A DNA stretch of 37,739 nucleotides from a bacterium UBP4_UBA6127. Its GTDB lineage: Bacteria > UBP4 > UBA4092. Shown piece by piece: positions 16,870 to 23,838 of the stretch (the stretch's first letter is position 1; each line of letters starts with the position of its first letter). Where the stretch lies: positions 495 to 38,233 of the forward strand of contig DIVR01000068.1 of assembly GCA_002428325.1 (NCBI GenBank). Direction: 5' to 3'. Below the pieces are notes generated by a model. The model saw only the letters and a list, made by a program, of their open reading frames with translations. It searched no databases and had not been told where the DNA came from. The position numbers and the translations under genes are program-made.

Positions 16870-18027
16870 TTAGGCCAGTTTAGCTGCGGCTTTTTTAAGG
16901 GCCGACACTTTATCGGTCTTTTCCCAGAGAAAATCAGGTTCATTGCGTCCAAAGTGTCCGTAGGCGGCGGTATTTTTGAAAATCGGCCGACGGAGCTTCA
17001 GAGATTTAATGATTCCAGCCGGGGTCAAATCAAAGTTTTCCCGAATGAGTCTTTCAAATTTCTCATCGGCAATCTGGCCGGAACCATTGGTGTTAACCAG
17101 AATCGAAACCGGTTCACGGACACCAATACAATAAGCTAACTGGATAGTCACTTCATCCGCCAACCCGGCAGCTACGAGATTCTTAGCGACATATCGGGCC
17201 GCATATGCGGCGGAACGGTCCACTTTCGTTGGATCTTTTCCGGAGAAACAACCACCTCCGTGGGAGGCCCATCCACCATAGGTATCCACGATAATCTTAC
17301 GGCCGGTCAGACCGGTATCCCCATGGGGTCCACCGACTTCAAAACAGCCCGTGGCATTAATATGATAAATAGTCTTTTTATCCAGCAATTCAGCCGGAAT
17401 CACTTTATCGACGACTTCTTTTTTAAGGTCAGCCTGAAGTTTCTTTAAATCAACTTTTTCATTATGCTGAGCGGCAAGAACCACCGTAGTAACCCGTTTT
17501 ACCTGTCCATTTTCATATTGGACAGTCACCTGAGATTTACCATCAGGACGTAAATAAGGAAGAATGCCTTTTTTCCGGACTTCGCTTAAACGCATGGAAA
17601 GACGATGGGCATACATAATGGGGGCCGGCATCAGCTCTTCGGTCTGATTACAGGCATATCCAAACATCATTCCCTGGTCTCCGGCGCCTAAGACGGTCTC
17701 ATTGGTTCCCTTGGCAATATCAGGAGACTGGCCATGAATTGCGCTAAGAACACCGCAACTCTTGTAATCAAAACCCATGGCGGAGTCATTATAACCAATT
17801 TCCTTAATGACATCACGAACCACATCCTGGACATTTACATAGGCTTTAGTGGTTACTTCCCCGGCCACCACTACCTGACCCGTGGTTACCAGTGATTCAA
17901 CAGCGACCCGGCTTTTCGGGTCCTGGGTAAAAATTGCATCAAGGATGCCATCCGATATCTTGTCACAGACTTTGTCAGGATGTCCTTCAGTGACTGATTC
18001 CGATGTAAATAAAAAATCTCTCCTCAT
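16870..18027 (-). CDS. metK: S-adenosylmethionine synthetase
   Basis: Cytoplasmic enzyme of 385 residues making S-adenosylmethionine from ATP and methionine. Diagnostic blocks: FTSESVTEGHPDK-CDKISDG at the N-terminus (catalytic His and Mg ligands), GAGDQGMMFGYA (methionine/ATP loop), and GGWASHGGGCFSGKDPTKVD (phosphate-binding loop), followed by RSAAYAARY. The true start is the ATG at 18027, preceded by GGAGGA; a longer frame starting at 18063 would overlap the -10 box. It has its own near-consensus promoter and its own terminator. No SAM riboswitch fits between promoter and start, so control, if any, is not of that kind. Together with the neighbouring ahcY it covers the two SAM-cycle steps; methionine regeneration is not encoded here. 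Confidence 0.98.
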   Translation of the reverse strand: MRRDFLFTSESVTEGHPDKVCDKISDGILDAIFTQDPKSRVAVESLVTTGQVVVAGEVTTKAYVNVQDVVRDVIKEIGYNDSAMGFDYKSCGVLSAIHGQSPDIAKGTNETVLGAGDQGMMFGYACNQTEELMPAPIMYAHRLSMRLSEVRKKGILPYLRPDGKSQVTVQYENGQVKRVTTVVLAAQHNEKVDLKKLQADLKKEVVDKVIPAELLDKKTIYHINATGCFEVGGPHGDTGLTGRKIIVDTYGGWASHGGGCFSGKDPTKVDRSAAYAARYVAKNLVAAGLADEVTIQLAYCIGVREPVSILVNTNGSGQIADEKFERLIRENFDLTPAGIIKSLKLRRPIFKNTAAYGHFGRNEPDFLWEKTDKVSALKKAAAKLA

Positions 18028-18063
18028 ACAGGAAAGCTCCTCCGTTTGTGCATTTAAACTCAT

Positions 18064-18093
18064 AAATTAGCAGATAATGACCGATTATGTCAA
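18064..18093 (-). promoter_or_regulatory. Sigma-70-type promoter of metK
   Basis: Minus strand TTGACA (18093-18088), 18-base spacer, TAATTT (18069-18064). The start site would fall near 18057, giving a leader of about 30 bases carrying the GGAGGA site. Confidence 0.65.
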
Positions 18094-18128
18094 GAAATCT
18101 GGGTCATTTACTGGCATTTCAGGTAAAA

Positions 18129-18710
18129 TCAATCAATAGTTCCGGACAGGGATTTGCGATAACCTATAGCAAAAGGGCAATAAACCGGGGCATACCGGAT
18201 AGTTTTTCTTTCAACATTCAAAGGGTAGTAGGCACAGATTTTAATCATAAAATCACTGGTAGTCCCGGAAAGGGTCCCGTCCCGGTTATAATTCCAGGGT
18301 ATTTCCCTGGTTTTCCGGCTGCATCCCACGATAATATAGACTTCCGAGAAGGACATTTGTTGTTTATCTTCCTTACTGGCTTTCACATAAGTATTGGGAT
18401 GGGAATGAAAATCCCCGATAGGCCGGACTTTGGAGAGTTCATCCAGAAACCTGACCATCTTCTCATGGGCCTTTTCATTTCGATAAACAAAGGAAGTATG
18501 CCGTTCGGCTGTCTGATAAGGGATAGCATAATCAATGATGTACCGATTCCGTTCCCGATACCCCAATAGCACCCCATAGGTCTCCTTCGGCGTTACTTCA
18601 ATTGCCGATACGACAAGACTTAAAAAAGCACTCTCAGTCAAATAAACTTCCCGCCGAGGGGAAGTTATAGGCCGACTTTTTTTTCGGTTTGGGGTCACGA
18701 CTCGAATCAT
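18129..18710 (-). CDS. JAMM/MPN-domain (Mov34-type) metalloprotease-like protein
   Basis: Cytoplasmic protein of 193 residues with one JAMM domain (about 21-165). The complete zinc-peptidase signature is present: E43 (KETYGVLLG), H102 and H104 (GDFHSHP), S112 and D115 (ASKED), so it should be an active metal hydrolase. Bacterial JAMM proteins remove C-terminal extensions from ubiquitin-like sulfur carriers or act on other isopeptide bonds; no ubiquitin-like, ThiF/MoeB or sulfur-transfer gene lies nearby, so its substrate is unknown. A basic N-terminal stretch (NRKKSRPITSPRR) precedes the domain. It has a promoter with a perfect TTGACA. It lies about 100 bases before metK, which has its own promoter, so a shared function is not implied. 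No terminator seen. Confidence 0.82.
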   Translation of the reverse strand: MIRVVTPNRKKSRPITSPRREVYLTESAFLSLVVSAIEVTPKETYGVLLGYRERNRYIIDYAIPYQTAERHTSFVYRNEKAHEKMVRFLDELSKVRPIGDFHSHPNTYVKASKEDKQQMSFSEVYIIVGCSRKTREIPWNYNRDGTLSGTTSDFMIKICAYYPLNVERKTIRYAPVYCPFAIGYRKSLSGTID

Positions 18711-18739
18711 AGAGAAATTCCATCAGGGAAGTATTAACT

Positions 18740-18768
18740 AACCTATCATCATCCCATGGGGCTGTCAA
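18740..18768 (-). promoter_or_regulatory. Likely promoter of the JAMM gene
   Basis: Minus strand perfect TTGACA (18768-18763), 17-base spacer, TAGGTT (18745-18740), 30 bases before the start codon. Confidence 0.55.
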
Positions 18769-19125
18769 TTTAACTTTCATTGGAAAACCTTGATTTTAAT
18801 GGGATTTCAGCACCTATCTCTTTCATTATTAAGGGTTTGAGAAAGATAATTTAGATTCGAGCCCCCCCTTCCCTAAAACAACTTCTTTTTAAGTAATCAA
18901 AAGACAGGAAATAATGGTTAAAACTGTTGATTATAAAAGGGATATATGTAAATCGGAGAGAGTCTGCTTATGAAAAGGTAATACTTAAGGTCTATCTATA
19001 TATCTTTTTTATTTACAGTCATTCAGAGTATCTGAACAAATTCAGGCTGTTCTTGAATATCGCTAAGTATCAAAACCCGGAGATAGGAACAGGTTCAGGA
19101 AAGAGGATGTTTATGTCCATAATCC
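18769..19125. other. Intergenic stretch without recognisable content
   Basis: AT-rich sequence between two minus-strand genes. An 84-codon plus-strand frame at 18927-19181 has no family resemblance or convincing ribosome binding site and runs into the next gene. No tRNA cloverleaf, tandem repeat or clear promoter was seen. Confidence 0.5.
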
Positions 19126-19155
19126 GGGGAAATCTTCTGGAAAAAGGATTTCCCC
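19126..19155 (-). terminator. Possible weak terminator of the 19169 gene
   Basis: GGGGAAATC (19126-19134) pairs with GATTTCCCC (19147-19155) around a 12-base loop, 13 bases after the stop codon. There is no T-tract on the minus strand, so it may be only a transcript-stabilising hairpin. Confidence 0.35.
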
Positions 19156-19168
19156 AGAATAAAAAAGA

Positions 19169-20386
19169 CTATTTTTTATAGGAGAAATGATCCAGCTGTT
19201 TGCCATTATCATCATAAGCAGTAACAGTAACTTGGGGTCCATCCACTTCAACAAGGATATAATTATAGGATTCTGAAAAGGCCATTTGATTCCGGGTATC
19301 TGTGTTGCCTTTATAAATAGGGGCACCGCAGGTCCCATTCTTAACCTGGTAAATCCAACCCTTCACCTTGGGATTGAGGGTATTGTTGATTAATTTCCGC
19401 TCATAATTATGCTCATGGCCACAGAAGATGATTTCCACACCATATTTATCACAAAGAGTCAGAAATTTATCCATCATTTCCGGATAGATATTGATAGAAC
19501 TCTTCAGATGAGCATGATTGGGATAAGGAACATCATGCAACCCCACAAATCTATGTAATTTCGGAGTGGCAGCCAAGTCTTTCTCCAGCCATTCCAACTG
19601 GTCTTCGGTTACTTCGAAATTCCTGATCCGGGTATAGCTATCCAACATAACAAAATGACTGTTGCCAAAATCAAAGGAATAGACCAGTCCTTTGAGGTTT
19701 TCAGGGCCATTCCAGGGAACCTGGTTAAATTCCTCTCTAAAGATAGAATCCCCATCCACCCCATCGATTGGCTTAACAGCCATTTCATGGCTTCCTACGC
19801 CCATATAGACAGGAATAGATTGAAGAATTGGCTCCATGACTTGTTTCCATTGGTCAAACTGGATTCTGACCGTATCTGCATTTTGATGGCCATTAATCAA
19901 GTCCCCCTGAAAGAACAGCAAGGCAGGTTCCGCTTTTTTAACATGGCTGACAATCTTTGAAAGGGTTTCCACATTCACTCCATTGACGGCCCCCCGGCTG
20001 TCCGCCATGGAAACAAATCGGAATGCTTGGGAATCAGGGACATCTGTAGTAAACCAGGCTCTGGCAGATTCAAAGACCCCGGATTGATTTCGGATTTTAA
20101 TCGAATATCCATACCGATTCCCGGATTTTAAGCCCCTTAAAAACGCTTCATATCGAGTTGAGCTGTCCTTGGCAATAGCCTTAAACTCACCGACGGGATT
20201 TCCGGTTGAATGAACAACCTCCACAGTTCCTTCACAAGCCTGGTCCGTTTTCCAACCGATAGAAACTGTTGTTTTAGTCAAATCTCCCAGGATGGGCCCC
20301 TGAACCAATTTTAAAGCCCAGCTCTGGGTAGTCAGTAAACCTGCTATCAAAACAGTAGCTAAAGATAACCTATGGCAATAAGACAT
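19169..20386 (-). CDS. Secreted purple-acid-phosphatase-like metallophosphoesterase
   Basis: Exported protein of 405 residues. Signal peptide 1-24 (LATVLIAGLLTTQSWA), then an Fn3-like beta domain (about 27-114) and a calcineurin-type metallophosphoesterase domain (about 120-350), the order found in purple-acid-phosphatase-like enzymes. Metal-site motifs: D129 (MADSRG), D162 (QGDLINGH), GSHE at 198-201, H284 (GLHDVPYP), H324 and H326 (GHEHNYER). The usual motif is GNH(D/E); here the bridging-metal Asn is Ser199, which may weaken or alter activity. The ATG follows AAGGAG with nine bases between. It begins 33 bases after the stop of the sugar aminotransferase gene, so it is probably the last gene of that operon. 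Natural substrate unknown; a phosphomonoester or diester acting outside the inner membrane is likely. Confidence 0.85.
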   Translation of the reverse strand: MSYCHRLSLATVLIAGLLTTQSWALKLVQGPILGDLTKTTVSIGWKTDQACEGTVEVVHSTGNPVGEFKAIAKDSSTRYEAFLRGLKSGNRYGYSIKIRNQSGVFESARAWFTTDVPDSQAFRFVSMADSRGAVNGVNVETLSKIVSHVKKAEPALLFFQGDLINGHQNADTVRIQFDQWKQVMEPILQSIPVYMGVGSHEMAVKPIDGVDGDSIFREEFNQVPWNGPENLKGLVYSFDFGNSHFVMLDSYTRIRNFEVTEDQLEWLEKDLAATPKLHRFVGLHDVPYPNHAHLKSSINIYPEMMDKFLTLCDKYGVEIIFCGHEHNYERKLINNTLNPKVKGWIYQVKNGTCGAPIYKGNTDTRNQMAFSESYNYILVEVDGPQVTVTAYDDNGKQLDHFSYKK

Positions 20387-20419
20387 TAAAGAAAACTCCT
20401 TATCAATTATCAGTGAGAG

Positions 20420-21532
20420 TTATTTCACCCCAACATAAAAATCCCGGATGGCCGAGGCCACAATTTCAATATGTTCACCGGGAATGCCGGGATACAAGGG
20501 AAGTGATAAGACTTCCTTACAGGCTTTTTCAGCTTCAGGGAGTTTCCCGGTCTTTATCCCGATATCCTTAAAGGCTTTTTGAATATGCAGAGGACGAGGA
20601 TAATGGACAGCTGTCCCAATCCCTTTCTCCTGGAGAAATTCCCGGAGTTTATCCCGTTTCCTGGCTCGAATCGTATAAAGGTTATATGCATGGCGTGATT
20701 CAGGCAGGGAAACCGGGCATTGAACACCACTGATATCGGCTAAAAGTTGGGAATATACCGAGGCCGACTTCCTTCGTGAGGCGACCCATGCATCTAATTG
20801 TTTTAATTTCAAACGCAATAATCCGGCCTGAAGCTCATCCAGTCGGCTGTTATATCCAAGGGTCTCAAACCGGTATTTTGTACTTTGACCATGGTCCCGA
20901 AGCTGGAATAATTTAGAATATACTTTTTTATCCGCCGTAATCACCATACCGCCATCCCCGGCGGCTCCCAGGTTTTTGGTTGGATAAAAGCTGTAACATC
21001 CCGCTTTACCGAAAGTGCCGACTTTCTTCCCATTATATTCAGCACCCAAGGCTTGAGCCACATCCTCAATCAATATCAGTTTCTTCTCACGGCAAAGCTT
21101 CATCAGAGAACCTAAATCAACCGGGTTTCCATAAAGATGGACCGCTATTACCGCCTTGGTCTTTCGAGTCAGGGCAGCACAAACCGTTTTCTCAGTCAGA
21201 TTAAAAGTGGACGGATCGATATCGGCGAAAACAGGTTTAGCACCGGCATAGGCTACCGTACTGGCAGTGGAGATAAAAGTAAACGCAGGGACTATCACCT
21301 CATCTCCGGCACCAATTCCACAGGTGCGAAGAGCCAATAACAAGGCATCAGTCCCGGAGGCCAGTCCCAGAGAAAAAGGAACCTGATGATATTGGGAAAA
21401 TTCATTTTCAAAAGCTTTAACATTGGGGCCCAGGATATATCGGCCCCCGGAGAGAATCTCAGAAAATAATCGGTCTATCTCAACCTTGTTTTGCTCATAA
21501 AAAGAGGGGATATTCAAAAATGGGATATTCAC
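20420..21532 (-). CDS. DegT/DnrJ/EryC1/StrS-family PLP-dependent sugar aminotransferase
   Basis: Cytoplasmic enzyme of 370 residues, of the type that transfers an amino group to a nucleotide-linked keto-sugar during synthesis of surface polysaccharides or glycosylation donors. Family blocks: PFLNIPSFY, GSGRYILGP-like GGRYILGPNV, ASGTDALLLALR, EVIVPAFTFIST, IEDVAQALGA (cofactor Asp157), SFYPTKNLGAAGDGGM with the PLP lysine K186, and YNSRLDELQAG. I chose the GTG at 21532 because AGAGG lies upstream and the product then starts with NIPFLNIPSF like other family members; an in-frame ATG at 21553, two bases after the previous stop, has no ribosome binding site. It is flanked by a GT2 transferase and a secreted phosphoesterase in one operon. 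The exact sugar cannot be told. Confidence 0.92.
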   Translation of the reverse strand: MNIPFLNIPSFYEQNKVEIDRLFSEILSGGRYILGPNVKAFENEFSQYHQVPFSLGLASGTDALLLALRTCGIGAGDEVIVPAFTFISTASTVAYAGAKPVFADIDPSTFNLTEKTVCAALTRKTKAVIAVHLYGNPVDLGSLMKLCREKKLILIEDVAQALGAEYNGKKVGTFGKAGCYSFYPTKNLGAAGDGGMVITADKKVYSKLFQLRDHGQSTKYRFETLGYNSRLDELQAGLLRLKLKQLDAWVASRRKSASVYSQLLADISGVQCPVSLPESRHAYNLYTIRARKRDKLREFLQEKGIGTAVHYPRPLHIQKAFKDIGIKTGKLPEAEKACKEVLSLPLYPGIPGEHIEIVASAIRDFYVGVK

Positions 21533-21555
21533 AGTTTTACCTCTATCGATCATTT

Positions 21556-22239
21556 TTAATCAATCAATCTATATTTTAACAGTGTCCAAAGAGAGTCGAT
21601 ACCATCGAAAAAATGAAGTTTTTTTCCTTCTTCCCGGGTCCGAGGCTTAAAAGAAATAGGGACCTCGACAATGGTATAACCTTTTTTCAAAAACTTAGCA
21701 GTCAACTCAATGGTAAAATCAAACTCATCCCCATGAATCACCAGCCCATCCAGGAGTTCACGGCGAAAGACCTGGTAACCAGTTTCGGCATCCGTCAGCG
21801 AAACCCCGAATAATAAGTTCACCATGGAAGAAATAACATGATTGCCGGTCCTTTGCCAGGACTTGGATTCAGTAAAGGGCTTTCCCAGAAATCGTGAACC
21901 AAATACTACTTTTACATCCGGATTATCAAAAGGTTGAAGCAGATGGGGATAATCGGCTGGATCCAGTTCTAAATCAGCATCCTGGAACAGAATGATGTCC
22001 CCTTGGGCCTCGGCCATCCCGATTTTAAGAGCCAGCCCCCGGCCACAGCGATGCGGTTTGTAAATCACTTGGGTATCAGGTTGTTTTTCTTCCCATACCA
22101 GCAGATTCCGAGTCCCATCAGTAGAATTACCGTCAACAATGATAATTTCTTTATCGACCGGCACTTTTCGGACTTTGGCCAGAATCGGCTGAATCGTGGC
22201 AACTTCGTTATATACGGGAACAATGACAGATATTTTCAT
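21556..22239 (-). CDS. GT2-family glycosyltransferase (dolichyl/undecaprenyl-phosphate sugar synthase type)
   Basis: Protein of 227 residues with a single GT-A domain: MKISVIVPVYNE at the N-terminus, EIIIVDGNSTDGT, and the metal-binding FQDADLELDP. The region ETGYQVFRR and the C-terminal VPISFKPRTREEGKK match enzymes that move a sugar from a nucleotide to a polyprenyl phosphate at the inner face of the membrane. There are no membrane segments after the catalytic domain, so it is the short DPM1-like form. Its product could feed GT-C transferases such as those at 11750-14268, though they are not adjacent. The promoter would put the transcript start only about seven bases before the ATG, and no Shine-Dalgarno is present, so translation may be nearly leaderless. 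The next gene begins 23 bases after the stop. Confidence 0.9.
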   Translation of the reverse strand: MKISVIVPVYNEVATIQPILAKVRKVPVDKEIIIVDGNSTDGTRNLLVWEEKQPDTQVIYKPHRCGRGLALKIGMAEAQGDIILFQDADLELDPADYPHLLQPFDNPDVKVVFGSRFLGKPFTESKSWQRTGNHVISSMVNLLFGVSLTDAETGYQVFRRELLDGLVIHGDEFDFTIELTAKFLKKGYTIVEVPISFKPRTREEGKKLHFFDGIDSLWTLLKYRLID

Positions 22240-22252
22240 ATGACTACTAAAA

Positions 22253-22281
22253 ATCCTAATTGAATGGGGATTCTACGTCAA
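22253..22281 (-). promoter_or_regulatory. Likely promoter of the GT2-aminotransferase-phosphoesterase operon
   Basis: Minus strand TTGACG (22281-22276), 17-base spacer, TAGGAT (22258-22253). The predicted start near 22246 leaves a very short leader before the ATG at 22239. Confidence 0.5.
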
Positions 22282-22290
22282 ACTTCGAAC

Positions 22291-22319
22291 ATAAAAAAAG
22301 GGTTACCCGGGGTAACCCT
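22291..22319 (-). terminator. Rho-independent terminator of the 22362 gene
   Basis: AGGGTTACC (22299-22307) and GGTAACCCT (22311-22319) form a 9-bp stem with a 3-base loop, followed on the minus strand by TTTTTTTAT. Confidence 0.88.
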
Positions 22320-22361
22320 GAGAATATCTTCATCAGAAGAATTTTAGATAATTAAAAGAGA

Positions 22362-22808
22362 TTATCTCTTTTGAGCCGGTTTGGTGGGAGGTACTAATGA
22401 TACCTTTTCGATAATAAGGAAATTGGAACCACCTTTTTGGATTGAATTGCCAGTAACTTTCACCGGCACACCCAAATGTTCTTTTTTTACAAATTCAGAG
22501 GTAGGTTTCATATCCTTTCCGACCAGGGTATATAGATTACCTTTAGCATCCAGAAGAGCTACCGGAATGCCCTGCTCAAAACAAGCAACAGCACATTGGG
22601 CATGTTGGGAACCTTTTTCACCATGTTCCAGGTAACAAGCCAATTCGACAATTTCACCCTTGATTGTGGCTGACTTTACTTCCTTTGCCTCTGATTTCAT
22701 CATCTGGCCATGGTTATGGTTCATATCCATCTGAGCCAGAGCATAACTCCCATAGCTAATAATTCCTACGACAAGAAACATCATCCCTGTCCGTTTAATT
22801 TTACCCAT
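22362..22808 (-). CDS. Small exported Cys/His protein, possible metal binding, unknown function
   Basis: Protein of 148 residues. The ATG at 22808 has GGAGG upstream; 31 earlier in-frame codons are not used. Signal peptide 1-25 (MMFLVVGIISYGSYALA) and then a Met/His-rich start of the mature protein (QMDMNHNHGQMM). The core has the pattern C-x3-H-G-x2-G-x2-H-x2-C-A-x2-C (C58, H62, H69, C72, C76), followed by LLDAKGNLYTL and a beta-rich end (VPVKVTGNSIQKGGSNFLII) resembling an OB-like fold. I have seen this Cys/His pattern in uncharacterised exported proteins but know no assigned function; the residues suggest binding of copper, another metal or heme, or disulfide formation. It is a single-gene unit with its own terminator between the ABC importer and the GT2 operon. 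Confidence 0.75.
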   Translation of the reverse strand: MGKIKRTGMMFLVVGIISYGSYALAQMDMNHNHGQMMKSEAKEVKSATIKGEIVELACYLEHGEKGSQHAQCAVACFEQGIPVALLDAKGNLYTLVGKDMKPTSEFVKKEHLGVPVKVTGNSIQKGGSNFLIIEKVSLVPPTKPAQKR

Positions 22809-22900
22809 CCTAAGAGCCTCCTTTAAAAGCAACCTGATAATTACAGATTTTATCTTGTTATATTGGAAACATATAAAACATCCATTGGAGTTCCATGGCA

Positions 22901-22935
22901 ATAAAAAAACCGCTTAACTTATGTTAAGCGGTTTT
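22901..22935 (-). terminator. Rho-independent terminator of the ABC importer operon
   Basis: AAAACCGCTTAAC (22906-22918) and GTTAAGCGGTTTT (22923-22935) form a 13-bp stem with a TTAT loop, and the T run continues on the minus strand. It could act in both directions. Confidence 0.9.
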
Positions 22936-22971
22936 CACTAAATCATTAATTTTAAAGTAAGAAAAAGGGAA

Positions 22972-23805
22972 TTAACCCTTCATACCCGACATAACGATAC
23001 CCTGGGTAAAGTACTTCTGAGCAGAAACATAAATCGCCAGAACAGGTATGAGAACTACCAGGGAGGCTGCCATCAGGTAATGATAATCAGTCTGAGAAAG
23101 GCCCTGGAATGCCTGCAGTCCGAGAGCTAATGTTTTCTTATCCGCTGAACGCAGATAAATCAGTGGACCCCAAAAGTCATTCCAACTCCAGATAAAGCTG
23201 AATATGACAACGGTTGCCAAAACGGGTTTGGAAAGGGGAAGCATAATCTGGTAAAAAATCCGAAAAGAACTGCATCCATCAATACGGGCGGCTTCATCCA
23301 AATCAAAGGGTATGGTTTTGAAAAACTGGCGAAGCAGAAAGATAAAAAATGCGCCGCCACCAAAGAAAGACGGGACAATCAGAGGATAGAAAGTATCAAT
23401 CCAGCCCAAATGACGGAAAAGAATAAAACGGGGAATTTCTGTTACCATGGCCGGTAACATCATTGTGGATAACAACACCATAAAGAGAAACTCTCGGCCG
23501 GGAAACTTCATCCGGGCAAACCCAAAAGCCACCATACTACTGGAAATCATCTGCCCAATCATGGCAAAAAAAGTGATTATTAAAGTGTTTTTCAGAAGAA
23601 CCCAAAAATCCATATATTTAAGAGCTTCACTGAAATTGGAAAATTTGACAGGATTGGGGAACCAGACCAGAGGAACTATCTGAACTTGAGCATATTCCAT
23701 CAGAGAAGTACGGACCATCCAGAGGAAAGGCAATATATAGATAACCCCGCCACATAAAAGCAGGAAGTATAATAATATTTTCTTTCTCAGCTTAATTTCA
23801 TTCAT
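22972..23805 (-). CDS. Sugar ABC importer permease, MalG/UgpE type
   Basis: Inner-membrane protein of 277 residues with six hydrophobic segments, the second permease of a CUT1-type carbohydrate importer. The cytoplasmic EAA loop that docks the ATPase is clear: EAARIDGCSSFRIFYQIMLP. The N-terminus (KILLYFLLLCGGVIYILPFLWMV-) and WSWNDFWGPLIYL before the last segments are typical of the MalG side. AGGAG lies ten bases before the ATG, and the gene begins 33 bases after the fused binding-protein/permease gene, so the two form one operon that ends at the hairpin at 22906. No ATP-binding subunit is encoded here; as in some CUT1 systems a shared MsmX/UgpC-like ATPase elsewhere would be needed. Substrate not determinable. 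Confidence 0.93.
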   Translation of the reverse strand: MNEIKLRKKILLYFLLLCGGVIYILPFLWMVRTSLMEYAQVQIVPLVWFPNPVKFSNFSEALKYMDFWVLLKNTLIITFFAMIGQMISSSMVAFGFARMKFPGREFLFMVLLSTMMLPAMVTEIPRFILFRHLGWIDTFYPLIVPSFFGGGAFFIFLLRQFFKTIPFDLDEAARIDGCSSFRIFYQIMLPLSKPVLATVVIFSFIWSWNDFWGPLIYLRSADKKTLALGLQAFQGLSQTDYHYLMAASLVVLIPVLAIYVSAQKYFTQGIVMSGMKG

Positions 23806-23838
23806 TTTAATATTTTCTCCTGTGACTCCATTTTCAGA

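Noticed and set aside
18028..18128. SAM riboswitch before metK
   Set aside because: Only about 30 bases lie between the predicted transcript start and the ATG, with no room for a SAM riboswitch fold.
18855..18880. tRNA-like TTCGA with flanking C run
   Set aside because: The sequence before TTCGA does not pair with the CCCC after it, and no acceptor or anticodon stem is present.
18927..19181. 84-codon plus-strand frame in the intergenic region
   Set aside because: No family resemblance, no convincing ribosome binding site, and it runs into the end of the convergent phosphoesterase gene.
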